A stretch of 64,000 nucleotides of DNA from PALSA-612 sp963846915 (GCA_963846915.1 CAWJXV010000009.1:558001-622000); one strand, 5' to 3'. Counted from the stretch's first letter, positions 1 to 8,853 are shown. The notes: generated by a model from the sequence alone, not told the origin. A program made the numbers and translations.

Positions 1-1070
1 TGACGCTGACGCTGCTCAGCGCCGCAGTCCCGGCCGAGAAGCGCGGGCTCGCGCTCGGCGCGTGGGGCGGCATCGGCGGCCTCGCAGTCGCGCTCGGCCC
101 GCTGGTCGGCGGCGCGATCGTGCAGGGCATCTCGTGGCAGTGGATCTTCTGGCTCAACGTGCCGATCGGCATCGTGCTGATCCCGCTCGCGTGGCGGCGG
201 CTCGACGAGAGCCGCGGCCCCAACGCGGCGCTCGACCTGCCCGGCGTCGTGCTCGCGAGCGCCGGCCTGCTCGGCATCGTCTGGGGACTCGTGCGCGGGA
301 ACGAGGTCGGCTGGGGGAGCCCGGAGATCGTCGGCGCGCTTCTCGGCGGCGCCGCGCTCGTCGCGGCGTTCGTTGCCTGGGAGCTGCGCGCGAAGGCGCC
401 GATGCTGCCGATGCGCTTTTTCCGCAACCGCACGTTCGCACAGGCCAACCTCGCCTCCCTGCTCATGTTCTTCGGGATGTTCGGGTCGATCTTCCTGCTG
501 GCCCAGTTCTTCCAGACCGTCCAGGGGTACTCGCCGTTCGAGGCCGGCCTGCGGATCCTCCCGTGGACGGCGATGCCGATCTTCATCGCGCCGATCGCGG
601 GTGCGCTGTCGGATCGCATCCCGGGCCCGCGGATCATGGGCGTCGGGCTCGCACTGCAGGCGATCGGCCTCGGCTGGATCGCAGCGGTGTCGACGCCGAC
701 GGTGCCCTACGCGGAACTCGTCGGGCCGTTCTTCCTCTCCGGCATCGGTATGGCGCTCTTCTTCGCACCGGTCGCGAACGTCGTCCTCGGGTCGGTGAAG
801 CCGAGCGAGGAGGGTCAGGCGTCCGGTGCCAACAACGCGATCCGGGAGCTCGGCGGCGTCTTCGGAGTCGCCGTCCTGGCCTCGATCTTCTCGAGCTACG
901 GCGGCTACGGGACCGGTGCGTCCTTCGTTGCCGGGCTGACTCCGGCCGTCTGGGTCGGCGCGGCCGTCGTCGGCGTCGGAGCCCTCGCCGCGCTGACGAT
1001 CCCCGTTCGCCGCAAGGCTCGCGGCGCCGAGGTCGTGCAGCTCGAGCCGGCGCTCGAGGAAGCCGCGTAA
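1..1070 (+). CDS. MFS exporter, DHA2-type, 5'-truncated
   Basis: C-terminal part of a drug:H+ antiporter (EmrB/QacA-like, 14-TM group) of the inner membrane; the N-terminus lies outside the window. The frame is open from base 3. Motif C, with a GPLVGG core, is visible at about bases 93-111, followed by WQWIFWLNVPIG, the usual sequence after motif C in DHA2 proteins. About eight hydrophobic segments follow, and the protein ends in a short charged tail (KARGAEVVQLEP). The next gene is convergent, only 10 nt away. The substrate cannot be inferred. The family call is solid. Confidence 0.88.
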   Translation, partial: TLTLLSAAVPAEKRGLALGAWGGIGGLAVALGPLVGGAIVQGISWQWIFWLNVPIGIVLIPLAWRRLDESRGPNAALDLPGVVLASAGLLGIVWGLVRGNEVGWGSPEIVGALLGGAALVAAFVAWELRAKAPMLPMRFFRNRTFAQANLASLLMFFGMFGSIFLLAQFFQTVQGYSPFEAGLRILPWTAMPIFIAPIAGALSDRIPGPRIMGVGLALQAIGLGWIAAVSTPTVPYAELVGPFFLSGIGMALFFAPVANVVLGSVKPSEEGQASGANNAIRELGGVFGVAVLASIFSSYGGYGTGASFVAGLTPAVWVGAAVVGVGALAALTIPVRRKARGAEVVQLEPALEEAA

Positions 1071-1080
1071 CACGGTTCAC

Positions 1081-1677
1081 TTACAGGCTGTCCCACCCGG
1101 CTGGAAGCTCAGGCGCGTTCCAGCCGGGGTCGGGACGCCAGTCCTCGAAGCCCGTCGGAATCAGGTCTGGAAGCGCCGCGATCACGCGCTCGCCCTCGGC
1201 CCGGATCTCGATGGCCTCGTCGGGACTGAACAGCCCTAGCGCGACGCACGCAGCGAGGTCGTCCTCATCCTTCCATCTCCACGAGCCGTCCGGATCGATC
1301 CACACGTCGAGCGCCTGGTCGAGCGTGTCGAAGCCGATCGGTGAGCGCTCGAGCGGCTTTTGCAGGTTGACGTACCAGCCGACGAACTCGTCTGTCGCCT
1401 CGTCCCAGAAGAGGGCGAGCGAGTGCCTCGCTCCGAACCGCGTGATCTGGAGCACACGGTTCGACGTCCACGCGTGAGGCGACGTCTCGACGGAGGAGCC
1501 CCAGCTGCGGATGTCGTGGCCGTCCGCAGTGCGCGGGACCCAGCGCCCCTCGACGCCGGGCCGGATGAATAGCACCACGCGGTCGTCGGAGTCCTCGACC
1601 ACCGTGTGCGGGAAGGCCCAGCGCACGCGACCTCTGAACACGCTGCGAAGCAGCGCGGTCTCGCCGGGCCGGAACAC
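1081..1677 (-). CDS. DUF402 domain protein
   Basis: 198-aa soluble protein with the DUF402 pattern: an N-terminal strand region ending in GRWVP, then NRVLQITRFG, SLALFWDEATDEFVGWYVNL, FDTLDQALDVWIDPDG and WRWKDEDDL. The conserved aspartates of this last segment are those proposed to act in the nucleotide- or RNA-related members of the family. The cellular role is unknown here. The GTG start is supported by TAGATT at 1684-1689 on the minus strand, 6 nt before it; that hexamer overlaps the stop codon of the upstream gene, so the two may be transcribed both together and separately. Confidence 0.8.
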   Translation of the reverse strand: MFRPGETALLRSVFRGRVRWAFPHTVVEDSDDRVVLFIRPGVEGRWVPRTADGHDIRSWGSSVETSPHAWTSNRVLQITRFGARHSLALFWDEATDEFVGWYVNLQKPLERSPIGFDTLDQALDVWIDPDGSWRWKDEDDLAACVALGLFSPDEAIEIRAEGERVIAALPDLIPTGFEDWRPDPGWNAPELPAGWDSL

Positions 1678-1683
1678 GCGGCG

Positions 1684-1689
1684 AATCTA
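1684..1689 (-). promoter_or_regulatory. -10 element of the DUF402 gene (leaderless)
   Basis: TAGATT lies 6 nt before the GTG at 1677, a spacing that would put the transcription start at the first base of the start codon. It overlaps the TAG stop of the upstream membrane-protein gene. No clear -35 is visible. Confidence 0.5.
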
Positions 1690-2430
1690 GCCGCTCGGAT
1701 CGATGATGTGCGTGATGTCCGGGAACGGGTAGAGCGTCAGATGGACGAAGAGGATCGCGAGGCCCCAGATGATCACGAACGTGACGAACCAGCCGAGCTT
1801 GGGGCCGAGCATCCACGGCCAGCTCCGACGCTCGAGCCAGCCCGCGAGGTTCTTCACCGTCGCGACCATGGTCGGATAGGGAACGTCCGCGCCCCAGAAG
1901 AAGGCGATCAGGCTGGGAACGAGGAACCAGAGCACGGCGACCGACACGTAGATGACGAACGACGCGTGGAAGCGCCTCGGATCGTCCCACCACTGGGTCG
2001 CGGCCCAGCCGGCCAGGGCGACGATCGCGGCCGAGACGACGGCGCAGGCGGCAAACGCGAGCGGCGCCGACTCGCCTCCGAAGTCCTCCGGATCCTTGAC
2101 GTTGCTCGTCTCCGTGGGGTGGAACGTGAGACGTCCCCCCGCAGTGCGGGTCGCCTGCCCCTGGGTCGGATTGCGCTCGCCGGCCCGCTCGAAGGAGACC
2201 TTGATCAGCGAGTACACGATCACGACGACCGCGCCGATCACGCCGAGCTCGACCCAGTTGTGGTAGCGCTCGAGATGCCCGATCGTCTCCGACGCCGTCT
2301 TGAACCCGAGGGCGCCGTTCGAGATCGCCCCCGTCACTTCCGGGACGGCCAGCATCAGTGCGGCGCCGACCCAGACGAAGTAGCCCCACCCCTCCTTCGT
2401 GCCGACGGGTCGTCCCTTGGACACCTGCAT
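1687..2430 (-). CDS. hypothetical five-TM membrane protein
   Basis: 247-aa integral membrane protein of no family I recognise. Five hydrophobic segments are visible at about residues 15-35, 57-80, 123-146, 158-181 and 212-235. A soluble stretch between TM2 and TM3 (about residues 82-120) holds KDPEDFGGES. The Trp/Pro-rich loops and the ending FPDITHIIDPSG look distinctive. ATG start with a well-formed promoter: TTGAAA, a 16-nt spacer and TAGCTT. It is divergent from the glycosyltransferase at 2505 and may have nothing to do with the glycan cluster. Confidence 0.7.
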   Translation of the reverse strand: MQVSKGRPVGTKEGWGYFVWVGAALMLAVPEVTGAISNGALGFKTASETIGHLERYHNWVELGVIGAVVVIVYSLIKVSFERAGERNPTQGQATRTAGGRLTFHPTETSNVKDPEDFGGESAPLAFAACAVVSAAIVALAGWAATQWWDDPRRFHASFVIYVSVAVLWFLVPSLIAFFWGADVPYPTMVATVKNLAGWLERRSWPWMLGPKLGWFVTFVIIWGLAILFVHLTLYPFPDITHIIDPSG

Positions 2431-2437
2431 GTGCTGG

Positions 2438-2465
2438 AAGCTACAGAGTCTTGGTCGTTTTTCAA
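2438..2465 (-). promoter_or_regulatory. promoter of the five-TM membrane protein gene
   Basis: On the minus strand TTGAAA (2465-2460) and TAGCTT (2443-2438) are separated by 16 nt, and TAGCTT ends 7 nt before the ATG at 2430. This is the clearest two-box promoter in the window; the transcript would be leaderless or nearly so. Confidence 0.6.
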
Positions 2466-2488
2466 GCCTCGTTCTTAGGAAGCTGCGG

Positions 2489-2494
2489 TAGGTT
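2489..2494 (+). promoter_or_regulatory. -10 element of the polyprenyl GT2 gene
   Basis: TAGGTT lies 10 nt before the ATG at 2505, giving a leader of only a few nucleotides. No convincing -35. Confidence 0.4.
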
Positions 2495-2504
2495 CCGCCG
2501 CGGA

Positions 2505-3461
2505 ATGGCGCAGGCAGATCTCTCGCCGGTCGCCGAGCCCGGCCCCGCTCCGGAGCTCTCGGTCGTCGTCACGCTCTTCAACGAGGTCGGCTCGCTGGAC
2601 GAGCTCTACCGCCGCACAGTCGCGACGCTCGACCCGCTCGACCGGCCCTACGAGCTGATCTTCGTCGACGACGGGTCGACGGACGGGACGTTCGTCGAGC
2701 TCGAGCGCCTGCACGCCGGCGACCCCCGCGTGCGCGCCGTCAGGTTCAAGCGGAACTTCGGCCAGCACCCGGCCATGCACGCGGGGCTCGCGCGGGCGCG
2801 CGGCGAGATCGTCGTGACGATGGACGGCGACCTCCAGAACGCGCCCGAGGACATCCCCCGCCTGCTCGCCGCCGTCGAGAGCGGGTACGACGTGGCCAGC
2901 GGCCGCCGGAGCGCACGGCGCGACTCCTGGGGGCGGACGCTGCCCTCGCGCCTGATCAACGCCATGCTGCGCCGCTTCACGGGCGTGCAGATCTCCGACT
3001 TCGGCTGCGCGTTCAACGCGTACCGCCGCGAGGTCATCACCCCGATGCTGGGCGCGATCGGCAAGCAGAAGTTCACGAAGGCGCTCGTGCTCTCCGGCGG
3101 CGCCAGCGTCGTCGAGGTGGACGTCACGCACACGGCGGGCGCCAGGCCGTCGCGCTACTCGCCCCTTCGGCTGACGCGGCTCGCGTTGCACGTCCTCGCC
3201 GGCTTCTGGCCGCAGCCGATCCAGGTGATCGGGATCGCCGTCGGCGTTCTGTGCACGGTCGGCGCCACCGCGCTCGGCGCCTACGGGATCTACTACTGGA
3301 TCGACCGCTCGAACTTCCCGGGGCCGCTGTTCGGCGGTGTCGCCGTGCTGGTCGTTCTGGGCATCCAGGGGTTCATCCTCGCGCTGATCGGTGAATATCT
3401 GGGCAGAATCCAGCGCGACGTGGAAGGACGCCCCCTCTACACCATCGACAAGGAGATCTGA
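2505..3461 (+). CDS. GT2 polyprenyl-phosphate glycosyltransferase (GtrB/ArnC-like)
   Basis: 318-aa family-2 glycosyltransferase that probably moves a sugar from a nucleotide sugar to undecaprenyl phosphate at the inner membrane. The GT-A core opens with ELSVVVTLFNEVGS; FVDDGSTDGT binds the nucleotide; TMDGDLQ carries the DxD metal motif; NFGQHPAMHAG is typical of the DPM1/GtrB group. Two C-terminal TM helices (about residues 225-255 and 280-305) are followed by GEYLGRI and the tail GRPLYTIDKEI, as in ArnC and GtrB. The ATG at 2505 fits the -10 hexamer and the family start. It is followed with no gap by the epimerase gene. Confidence 0.87.
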   Translation: MAQADLSPVAEPGPAPELSVVVTLFNEVGSLDELYRRTVATLDPLDRPYELIFVDDGSTDGTFVELERLHAGDPRVRAVRFKRNFGQHPAMHAGLARARGEIVVTMDGDLQNAPEDIPRLLAAVESGYDVASGRRSARRDSWGRTLPSRLINAMLRRFTGVQISDFGCAFNAYRREVITPMLGAIGKQKFTKALVLSGGASVVEVDVTHTAGARPSRYSPLRLTRLALHVLAGFWPQPIQVIGIAVGVLCTVGATALGAYGIYYWIDRSNFPGPLFGGVAVLVVLGIQGFILALIGEYLGRIQRDVEGRPLYTIDKEI

Positions 3462-4466
3462 GTGGCTCGACGCAAGCGCGTGCTCGTGACCGGCGGCGCC
3501 GGGTTCATCTCCTCGAACGTGATCCGGCACCTGCTGGAGGCCACCGAGTACGACGTCGTCTCGCTCGACGCGCTCACGTACGCGGGGAACCTCGAGAACC
3601 TCGCCGACGTGATGTCGCACGAGCGTCTCGCGTTCGTCCACGGCGACATCCGCAATGCCGACCTGGTCGCCGAGATCGTCGCCGAGGTGGACGTGATCGT
3701 GAACGCCGCCGCCGAGTCGCACGTCGAGAAGTCGATCCTCGAGGGCGCGTCCGAGTTCGTGACGACGAACGTCGAGGGGACGCAGGTGCTGCTCGACGCC
3801 GTCCGCGCGGCGCCGGTCGAGCGCTTCGTTCTGATCTCGTCCAGCGAGGTCTACGGGACGGCCGAGTCGGACCCGATGGACGAGGAGCACCCGCTCAACC
3901 CGCGCAGCCCCTACGCAGCGACGAAGGCCGGCGCCGACCGGCTCGCGTACTCGTACTTCGTCACCTACGGCCTGCCGGTCGTGATCCTGCGGCCGTTCAA
4001 CAACTACGGGCCGCGGCAGCACTGGGAGAAGGTCGTGCCCCGGTTCGTCACGAGCGCGCTCTCCGACGAGCCGCTGACCGTGCACGGCGACGGCCACGCG
4101 AGCCGTGACTGGCTGTACGTCGAGGACGACGCCGAGGCGATCGTGGCTGCGATCGAGGCGGATCTCGACGCCGTCGCCGGCGAGGTGATCAACGTCGCCA
4201 CCGGCGTCGACGTGTCGGTCTCGGGAATCGCCGATCTCGTGCTGGACGTCCTCGGCAAGCCCGCGTCGCTGAAGTCGTACGTCGACGAGCGGCCCGGCCA
4301 GGTCGACCGCCACATCGGCTCGACCGAGAAGGCCGAGCGGCTGCTCGGCTGGGGAGCTCGCACCTCGTTCGCGGAGGGCCTCGAGCGCACCGTCGCGTGG
4401 TACCGCGAGAATGAGGCGTGGTGGAGGGGGGCTCGCCGAGAAGTGACAAGCGGTTACTCGTCCTAG
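3462..4466 (+). CDS. NAD-dependent epimerase/dehydratase, RmlB-like
   Basis: 334-aa extended short-chain dehydrogenase acting on a nucleotide sugar in the cytoplasm. The Rossmann motif at residues 10-16 (TGGAGFI) is followed by Ser where the third glycine of GxxGxxG is usual. The catalytic YAATK (Y-x3-K) is intact, and NNYGPRQHWEKVVP plus RDWLYVEDDAEAI match dTDP-glucose 4,6-dehydratases. However, the TDE dehydration triad of RmlB is SSE here (residues 127-129), so the reaction could be epimerisation or decarboxylation instead. GTG start directly after the previous stop; overlaps the next gene by 49 nt. Confidence 0.85.
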   Translation: MARRKRVLVTGGAGFISSNVIRHLLEATEYDVVSLDALTYAGNLENLADVMSHERLAFVHGDIRNADLVAEIVAEVDVIVNAAAESHVEKSILEGASEFVTTNVEGTQVLLDAVRAAPVERFVLISSSEVYGTAESDPMDEEHPLNPRSPYAATKAGADRLAYSYFVTYGLPVVILRPFNNYGPRQHWEKVVPRFVTSALSDEPLTVHGDGHASRDWLYVEDDAEAIVAAIEADLDAVAGEVINVATGVDVSVSGIADLVLDVLGKPASLKSYVDERPGQVDRHIGSTEKAERLLGWGARTSFAEGLERTVAWYRENEAWWRGARREVTSGYSS

Positions 4467-5659
4467 GGGCGGGTCCCGCGCAGCTCGGGCTGCTCGAGGC
4501 CGCGCACGAGCGGGGCCTCCACGTCATCGCCGTCGACCGCGACCCGCTCGCACCCGGGTTCCGCTTCGCCGACCGGCGCGCGATCGTCTCCGTCGAGGAC
4601 GAGCCGGCCATCGACAGGCTCGCCGGCGCCGAGCGAGTCGACGGCATCGTCGCGCCGGGCGTCGACTTCCCGGTCGCGATCGCGGCGCGCATCGCGGCCA
4701 GGCTCGGCCTTCCGCATCCGATCGACCCGCCGACGGCGCAGGCGGCGACGTCGAAGCTCCGTCAGCGCGAGCGCTTGGCCGAGGCCGACGTGCCGCACGC
4801 GCCCCATCGCATCTGCTCGAGCCTGTCGGAGGCCGTCGCCGCGGCCGAGGAGTTCGGCTACCCCTGCGTCGTGAAGGCGCCCGATCTCCAGGGCCAGAAA
4901 GGGCTCACGCTCGTGGTGGATCCCGCCGGGCTCGAGGACGGCTTCGACCACGCGCGCGGGCTCGCCCGCTCGAGCGTGGTGCTGGTCGAGGAGCTGGTCT
5001 CGGGGCCGGAGGTGACGGTCAACGCGTTCTCCGTCGACGGGCGCTTCCATCCGCTTACCCTCACCGACCGGGTCGTCGCGGATACGACGGCGTTCGGCGT
5101 GGCTCTGGCGCACGTCTGGCCGAGCGAGCTGGCCGAGGAGGACGCGGCTGCCGCGGTGCGCGTCGCCGAGGCTGCGGCTGCGGCGGTCGGCGTGCGGGAG
5201 GGACCGACGTACACGCAGGTGCTCATGGGCCGGGACGGGCCGTGCGTCGGCGAGCTCGCCGCGCGGCTCGGCGGCGGACACGACGCGGAGCTCTGCGACG
5301 CCGCGGTGGGGGTGGACCTGAACCAGCTCGCGATCGCGGCCGCACTCGGCGAGCGGATCTACGAGGGCGGGCTCGTCCCGGACGAGTTGGCCGGCGGCGC
5401 CTGCGTGCGCTTTCTCGTGCCCGAGCCGGGCGTGCTCGAGGCGGTCGAGGGGCTCGACGGGGCGGCGCGGTCGAGCGGCGTCGTCTGGGCACGGAGCTAC
5501 CGCGAGCCGGGCCACGAGTTCGGCCCCTTCCATCGCGGCTCCGACCGCGCCGGCGCCGTGCTCGCCGTCGGCGACTCGCGCAGGAAGGCCGTCGACCGCG
5601 CGCGCCGCGCGGCTGCCCGCATCCGCTTCGTCACCGCCGAAGCGGGAGCGCTCGTCTAG
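4418..5659 (+). CDS. ATP-grasp carboxylate-amine ligase-like protein
   Basis: 413-aa ATP-grasp enzyme resembling the carbamoyl-phosphate synthase large-subunit/PurK type. An N-terminal pre-ATP-grasp Rossmann domain begins LLVLGAGPAQLGLLEAA. The ATP-grasp core carries CVVKAPDLQGQKG and VLVEELVSGPEVTVNAF, and a C-terminal metal-binding region includes GPCVGELAARLGGGHDAEL. Such enzymes join a carboxylate to an amine or thiol through an acyl-phosphate. In a glycan cluster, amidation or aminoacylation of a sugar is plausible but inferred. The GTG start (GTG GTG, 4418) overlaps the epimerase gene by 49 nt; the second GTG at 4421 is equally possible. Confidence 0.8.
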   Translation: MVEGGSPRSDKRLLVLGAGPAQLGLLEAAHERGLHVIAVDRDPLAPGFRFADRRAIVSVEDEPAIDRLAGAERVDGIVAPGVDFPVAIAARIAARLGLPHPIDPPTAQAATSKLRQRERLAEADVPHAPHRICSSLSEAVAAAEEFGYPCVVKAPDLQGQKGLTLVVDPAGLEDGFDHARGLARSSVVLVEELVSGPEVTVNAFSVDGRFHPLTLTDRVVADTTAFGVALAHVWPSELAEEDAAAAVRVAEAAAAAVGVREGPTYTQVLMGRDGPCVGELAARLGGGHDAELCDAAVGVDLNQLAIAAALGERIYEGGLVPDELAGGACVRFLVPEPGVLEAVEGLDGAARSSGVVWARSYREPGHEFGPFHRGSDRAGAVLAVGDSRRKAVDRARRAAARIRFVTAEAGALV

Positions 5660-5783
5660 CGTCTCGGCCGGCGTTCCCCGTCGGTGATCTCGCGCACGTC
5701 CTCGAGTTCGTCGTTCCCGGTGGCGCCTGACCGCAGGAGCCACGATCGGTCCTTGCTGGGTCTACGCACATGACACGCCCCAG

Positions 5784-5789
5784 TACGCT
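5784..5789 (+). promoter_or_regulatory. -10 element of the DegT aminotransferase gene
   Basis: TACGCT lies 7 nt before the ATG at 5797 and decides the start in favour of that ATG over the one at 5770. The flanks (GCCCCAG and TTGGGGC) form an imperfect inverted repeat around the hexamer that could serve as an operator. Confidence 0.5.
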
Positions 5790-5796
5790 TGGGGCG

Positions 5797-6936
5797 ATGC
5801 AGGAGCTCTCGTCCCGGCGCCAGTCGTTTCTCTCCTTTCAGCCGCCCGCGATCGGGGACGAGGAGATCGAGGCCGTCACCGAGACGCTGCGCTCGGGCTG
5901 GCTGACGACCGGGCCGCGGACGGCCGAGCTCGAGCGCCGGTTCGCCGAGTACGTCGAGGCGAAGCACGCGCTGGCGGTCACGTCCGGCACGGCCGCGCTC
6001 CACCTCGCGCTCGTCGCGCTCGGCATCGGCCCGGGCGACGAGGTGATCACGACGCCGATCACCTGGCCCGCGACCGCGAACGTGATCGTCCACACGGGCG
6101 CGCGGCCGGTGTTCGCCGACGTCTGCGAGGGCGACCTGAACATCGATCCCGACGACGTGGCGCGCCTCGTCGGGCCACGCACGAAGGCGATCCTTCCCGT
6201 GCACCTTGCCGGCCAGCCTGCCGACCTCGACCCGCTCTGGGCGCTCGGCCTGCCGGTCGTCGAGGACGCCGCCCACGCGGTCGAGAGCACCTACCGCGAC
6301 CGCAAGATCGGCGGGCTCTCCGCGGCCACCTGCTTCTCGCTGTACGCGACGAAGAACGTCGCCGCCGGCGAGGGCGGCGTGATCACGACGAACGACGACG
6401 CCGTTGCGCGAGCGGTCGACGACCACAGGATCATGCGCCGCGGCCACGGCTCGCTGTACGACATCGCGGTCCCCGGCTACAAGGCGAACCTCTCCGACGT
6501 GCTCGCCGCGATCGCTCTCTGCCAGCTCGACAAGCTCGACCGGCACCGGGAGATCCGCGTGCGCCACGTGGCCGCGTACGACGCGGGCATCGCCGACCTC
6601 GACGGTATCGAGCCGCTTGAGCGCGACCTGCGCGACACCCACGCGCTCCACCTCTACGTGGTTCGCATCGACGCGGCGCGCGCCGGCGCGACCCGCGACG
6701 AGTACCAGCGGGCGCTTTCGGACGAGCTGATCGGGACGAGCATCCACTTCCTGCCGGTGCATCAACTGAGCGCGTACCGCGATCTCTATCCCGACCAGCC
6801 GCCGCTGCCCGTCGCCGAGCGGGCCGGGCGGGAGATCCTCTCGCTGCCGCTCTCGCCGGCGCATTCGGACGCCGACGTCGAGGATGCGATCGCCGCGTTG
6901 CGGCGCCTCCACGCCGCGTTCACCGGGGCGTCGTGA
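5797..6936 (+). CDS. DegT/DnrJ/EryC1/StrS sugar aminotransferase
   Basis: 379-aa fold-type I PLP aminotransferase that would install an amino group on a keto nucleotide sugar. Family signatures: SGWLTTGPRTAELE near the N-terminus, TSGTAALHLAL, PITWPATANVI, the PLP aspartate segment VVEDAAHAVES, and SLYATKN, whose lysine (residue 186) is the expected Schiff-base lysine, followed by GEGGVITT. The C-terminal GTSIHFLPVHQLSAY is typical. The natural substrate would be the product of an upstream 4,6-dehydratase, perhaps 3462. The next gene starts inside its stop codon (GTGA). Confidence 0.92.
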   Translation: MQELSSRRQSFLSFQPPAIGDEEIEAVTETLRSGWLTTGPRTAELERRFAEYVEAKHALAVTSGTAALHLALVALGIGPGDEVITTPITWPATANVIVHTGARPVFADVCEGDLNIDPDDVARLVGPRTKAILPVHLAGQPADLDPLWALGLPVVEDAAHAVESTYRDRKIGGLSAATCFSLYATKNVAAGEGGVITTNDDAVARAVDDHRIMRRGHGSLYDIAVPGYKANLSDVLAAIALCQLDKLDRHREIRVRHVAAYDAGIADLDGIEPLERDLRDTHALHLYVVRIDAARAGATRDEYQRALSDELIGTSIHFLPVHQLSAYRDLYPDQPPLPVAERAGREILSLPLSPAHSDADVEDAIAALRRLHAAFTGAS

Positions 6937-7967
6937 GCACCGATCCGACCGTCTCCCGCCTCCGGCGCATGCGCCGCTTCGAGTGGGCGCGTGCCCGCAG
7001 CCGCCCGGTGAAAGCCGCGGCCGGGATCACCGTCACCGCTCTCTGTGCGGCCTACATCCTCTGGCAGATCAATGTCAGCCAGACGATTCACATCCTCCGC
7101 ACCGCGAGCTGGGGCTGGTTCCTCGGGGCGATCGCGATCATGGGGCTCTCCGTCTGGCCGATGGCCTGGCGCTGGCAGCGGCTCCTGCGCGCGCGCGGCA
7201 TCCGCGACGACCTCGGCTGGCTCGTCCGGACGTATTTCGTTTCCTACACTGCCGGACAGGTGCTGCCGACGTCGATCGGCGGCGACGCGGCGCGGATCTA
7301 CGAGACGACCAAGCGCCATCCGGGCCACGGGGCGCCGGTGACGGGATCGGTGCTGCTCGAGCGGGCGCTCGGAGGCGCTGCGACGCTGATCCTGGCCGCA
7401 ATCGGGTTCGGTCTCGCCATCGGCTACTACGACGTCGGCGGCTACCTCTGGATCGAGCTGGGCTTCGTCGTCGCGGCCGTGGTCGGCGGCTTCGCGCTCT
7501 TCTCCCGCCGGGCGCGCGGGCCGCTCGCGCGCACCCGGCCGCTCCTGCGGCGGCTGAAGCTCGAGAAGCCGCTGCGCGCCGCGTACGAGGGCATCCACGG
7601 CTACCGCGACCACACGCGGCTGATGATCGGCGTGATGACCCTGACGCTCGCCGTCCAGGCCGTGCGCGTCCTCGCGATCTGGATGACCGGCAAGGCCGTC
7701 GGCGTCGAGCTCTCACCGCGCCCGTACTACGTGATGGGGCCGCTGCTCTTCCTGGTCATGCTGGTGCCGTTCACGATCAATGGCCTGGCCGTGCGCGAGG
7801 CGTTCTTCGTCAGCTTCCTGACCCAGCTCGGCGTCAGCGCGGACCGCGCGTTTGCAACCGGCTTCCTCTTCTTTGTCGTGACGATCGCGCTCGCGCTGCC
7901 GGGCGCTGCGATCCTCGCCTGGCAGAGCCTGAGGCCGCCGGCGAGCTCCACGGTCCCGGATGGCTGA
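6933..7967 (+). CDS. lysylphosphatidylglycerol synthase-like (UPF0104) membrane protein
   Basis: 344-aa polytopic membrane protein of the AglD/LPG-synthase TM-region family (flippase-like domain). About eight hydrophobic segments are present. The conserved cores are VSYTAGQVLPTSIGGDAARI, LLERALGG and MLVPFTINGLAVREAFFV, all hallmarks of this family. There is no catalytic tRNA-dependent domain, so it is not a lipid aminoacylase. In glycan clusters these proteins are thought to help lipid-linked sugar translocation or transfer; that role is inference. GTG start overlaps the aminotransferase stop, and the end overlaps the next ATG by 8 nt. Confidence 0.85.
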   Translation: MSTDPTVSRLRRMRRFEWARARSRPVKAAAGITVTALCAAYILWQINVSQTIHILRTASWGWFLGAIAIMGLSVWPMAWRWQRLLRARGIRDDLGWLVRTYFVSYTAGQVLPTSIGGDAARIYETTKRHPGHGAPVTGSVLLERALGGAATLILAAIGFGLAIGYYDVGGYLWIELGFVVAAVVGGFALFSRRARGPLARTRPLLRRLKLEKPLRAAYEGIHGYRDHTRLMIGVMTLTLAVQAVRVLAIWMTGKAVGVELSPRPYYVMGPLLFLVMLVPFTINGLAVREAFFVSFLTQLGVSADRAFATGFLFFVVTIALALPGAAILAWQSLRPPASSTVPDG

Positions 7968-8853
7968 CCTTGCCGTCGTCGTCGTCACCTACAACGCGCT
8001 GCCCTACATCGAGCAGTGCCTGCAGAGTGTCGCGGGCTGGGAGACGGTCGTCGTCGACCACGGCTCGAAGGACGGGACGGTGGCGCTCGTCGAGGAGCGC
8101 TTCCACGACGTGCGCCTGCTGCGGCAGGACAACCCCGGCCTCGCGGCCGGCTGGAACCGCGGCATCCGCGAGACGTCGAGCCCGTACGTCCTGATCCTGA
8201 ACGCGGACGCGTGGGCGGTCGGTGACGGCGTCCGGCGGCTGCTCGCCTTCGCCGCGACCGAGCCGAAGGCCGCCGTCGTCGGGCCGAAGCTCCTGAACAC
8301 GGACGGCTCGCTGCAGCGCTCCGTCCGCGGCTTTCCCACGCTGTGGCGGCTCGCTACCGAGTACTTCTTCCTGCGCAAGCTGGCGCCGCACTCGCAGGCG
8401 CTGAACGCCTTCTACGCCGGCGGATTCGACCACGACCACGTGGCCGAGGCGGAGTTCGTGATGGGCTCGGTGATGCTCGTCCGGCGGAAGGCGATCGACG
8501 AGGTCGGGCCGCTCGACGAGAACTTCTTCCTCTTCTCGGAGGAGACCGACTGGTGCTACCGCTTCCACCAGGCGGGCTGGAAGGTGCTGTTCTATCCGGG
8601 GGCAGAGTTCGTGCACGTCGGCGGCGCCTCGCACGGGGGCCGGATGTACATGGAGAACCTGCGCGGGCACCTCCGCTTCCTGGCCAAGCATCGTGGCGCC
8701 GCCGAGGCCGAGCGCGCCCGGCGGCTGCTGCTCGCCGCGCTGCGCCTGCGCGGAGTGCTGTTCACGGGCGAGCGCGGGCGGATGTACCGCGACGCCGCAG
8801 GCTGGCTCGCCTCGGGGTCGGCGCAGTCGCTGCTCTCAGCGCCTCGCGCGTGA
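7960..8853 (+). CDS. GT2 glycosyltransferase, rhamnosyltransferase-like
   Basis: 297-aa soluble family-2 glycosyltransferase. It begins DLAVVVVTYNALPYIEQCL. The nucleotide-binding VVDHGSKDGT, the DNPGLAAGWNRGI segment and NAD in LILNADAW (in place of DxD) are usual for WbbL-type rhamnosyltransferases. The acceptor-side motif EETDWCYRFHQAGW is well conserved, preceded by VMGSVMLVRRKAIDEVGPLDE (first 20 residues shown are VMGSVMLVRRKAIDEVGPLD). The exact sugar is unknown. It overlaps the genes on both sides, inside a four-gene operon starting at 5797. Confidence 0.88.
   Translation: MADLAVVVVTYNALPYIEQCLQSVAGWETVVVDHGSKDGTVALVEERFHDVRLLRQDNPGLAAGWNRGIRETSSPYVLILNADAWAVGDGVRRLLAFAATEPKAAVVGPKLLNTDGSLQRSVRGFPTLWRLATEYFFLRKLAPHSQALNAFYAGGFDHDHVAEAEFVMGSVMLVRRKAIDEVGPLDENFFLFSEETDWCYRFHQAGWKVLFYPGAEFVHVGGASHGGRMYMENLRGHLRFLAKHRGAAEAERARRLLLAALRLRGVLFTGERGRMYRDAAGWLASGSAQSLLSAPRA

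Noticed and set aside
2475..4313. Long open frame (612 codons) on the minus strand opposite the GT2 and epimerase genes
   Set aside because: Arg/Asp/Glu-rich low-complexity translation with no domain; a GC-rich shadow of genes that are well supported on the plus strand.
5770..5796. Upstream ATG for the DegT aminotransferase
   Set aside because: It lies before the -10 hexamer TACGCT, and the family start fits ATG 5797.
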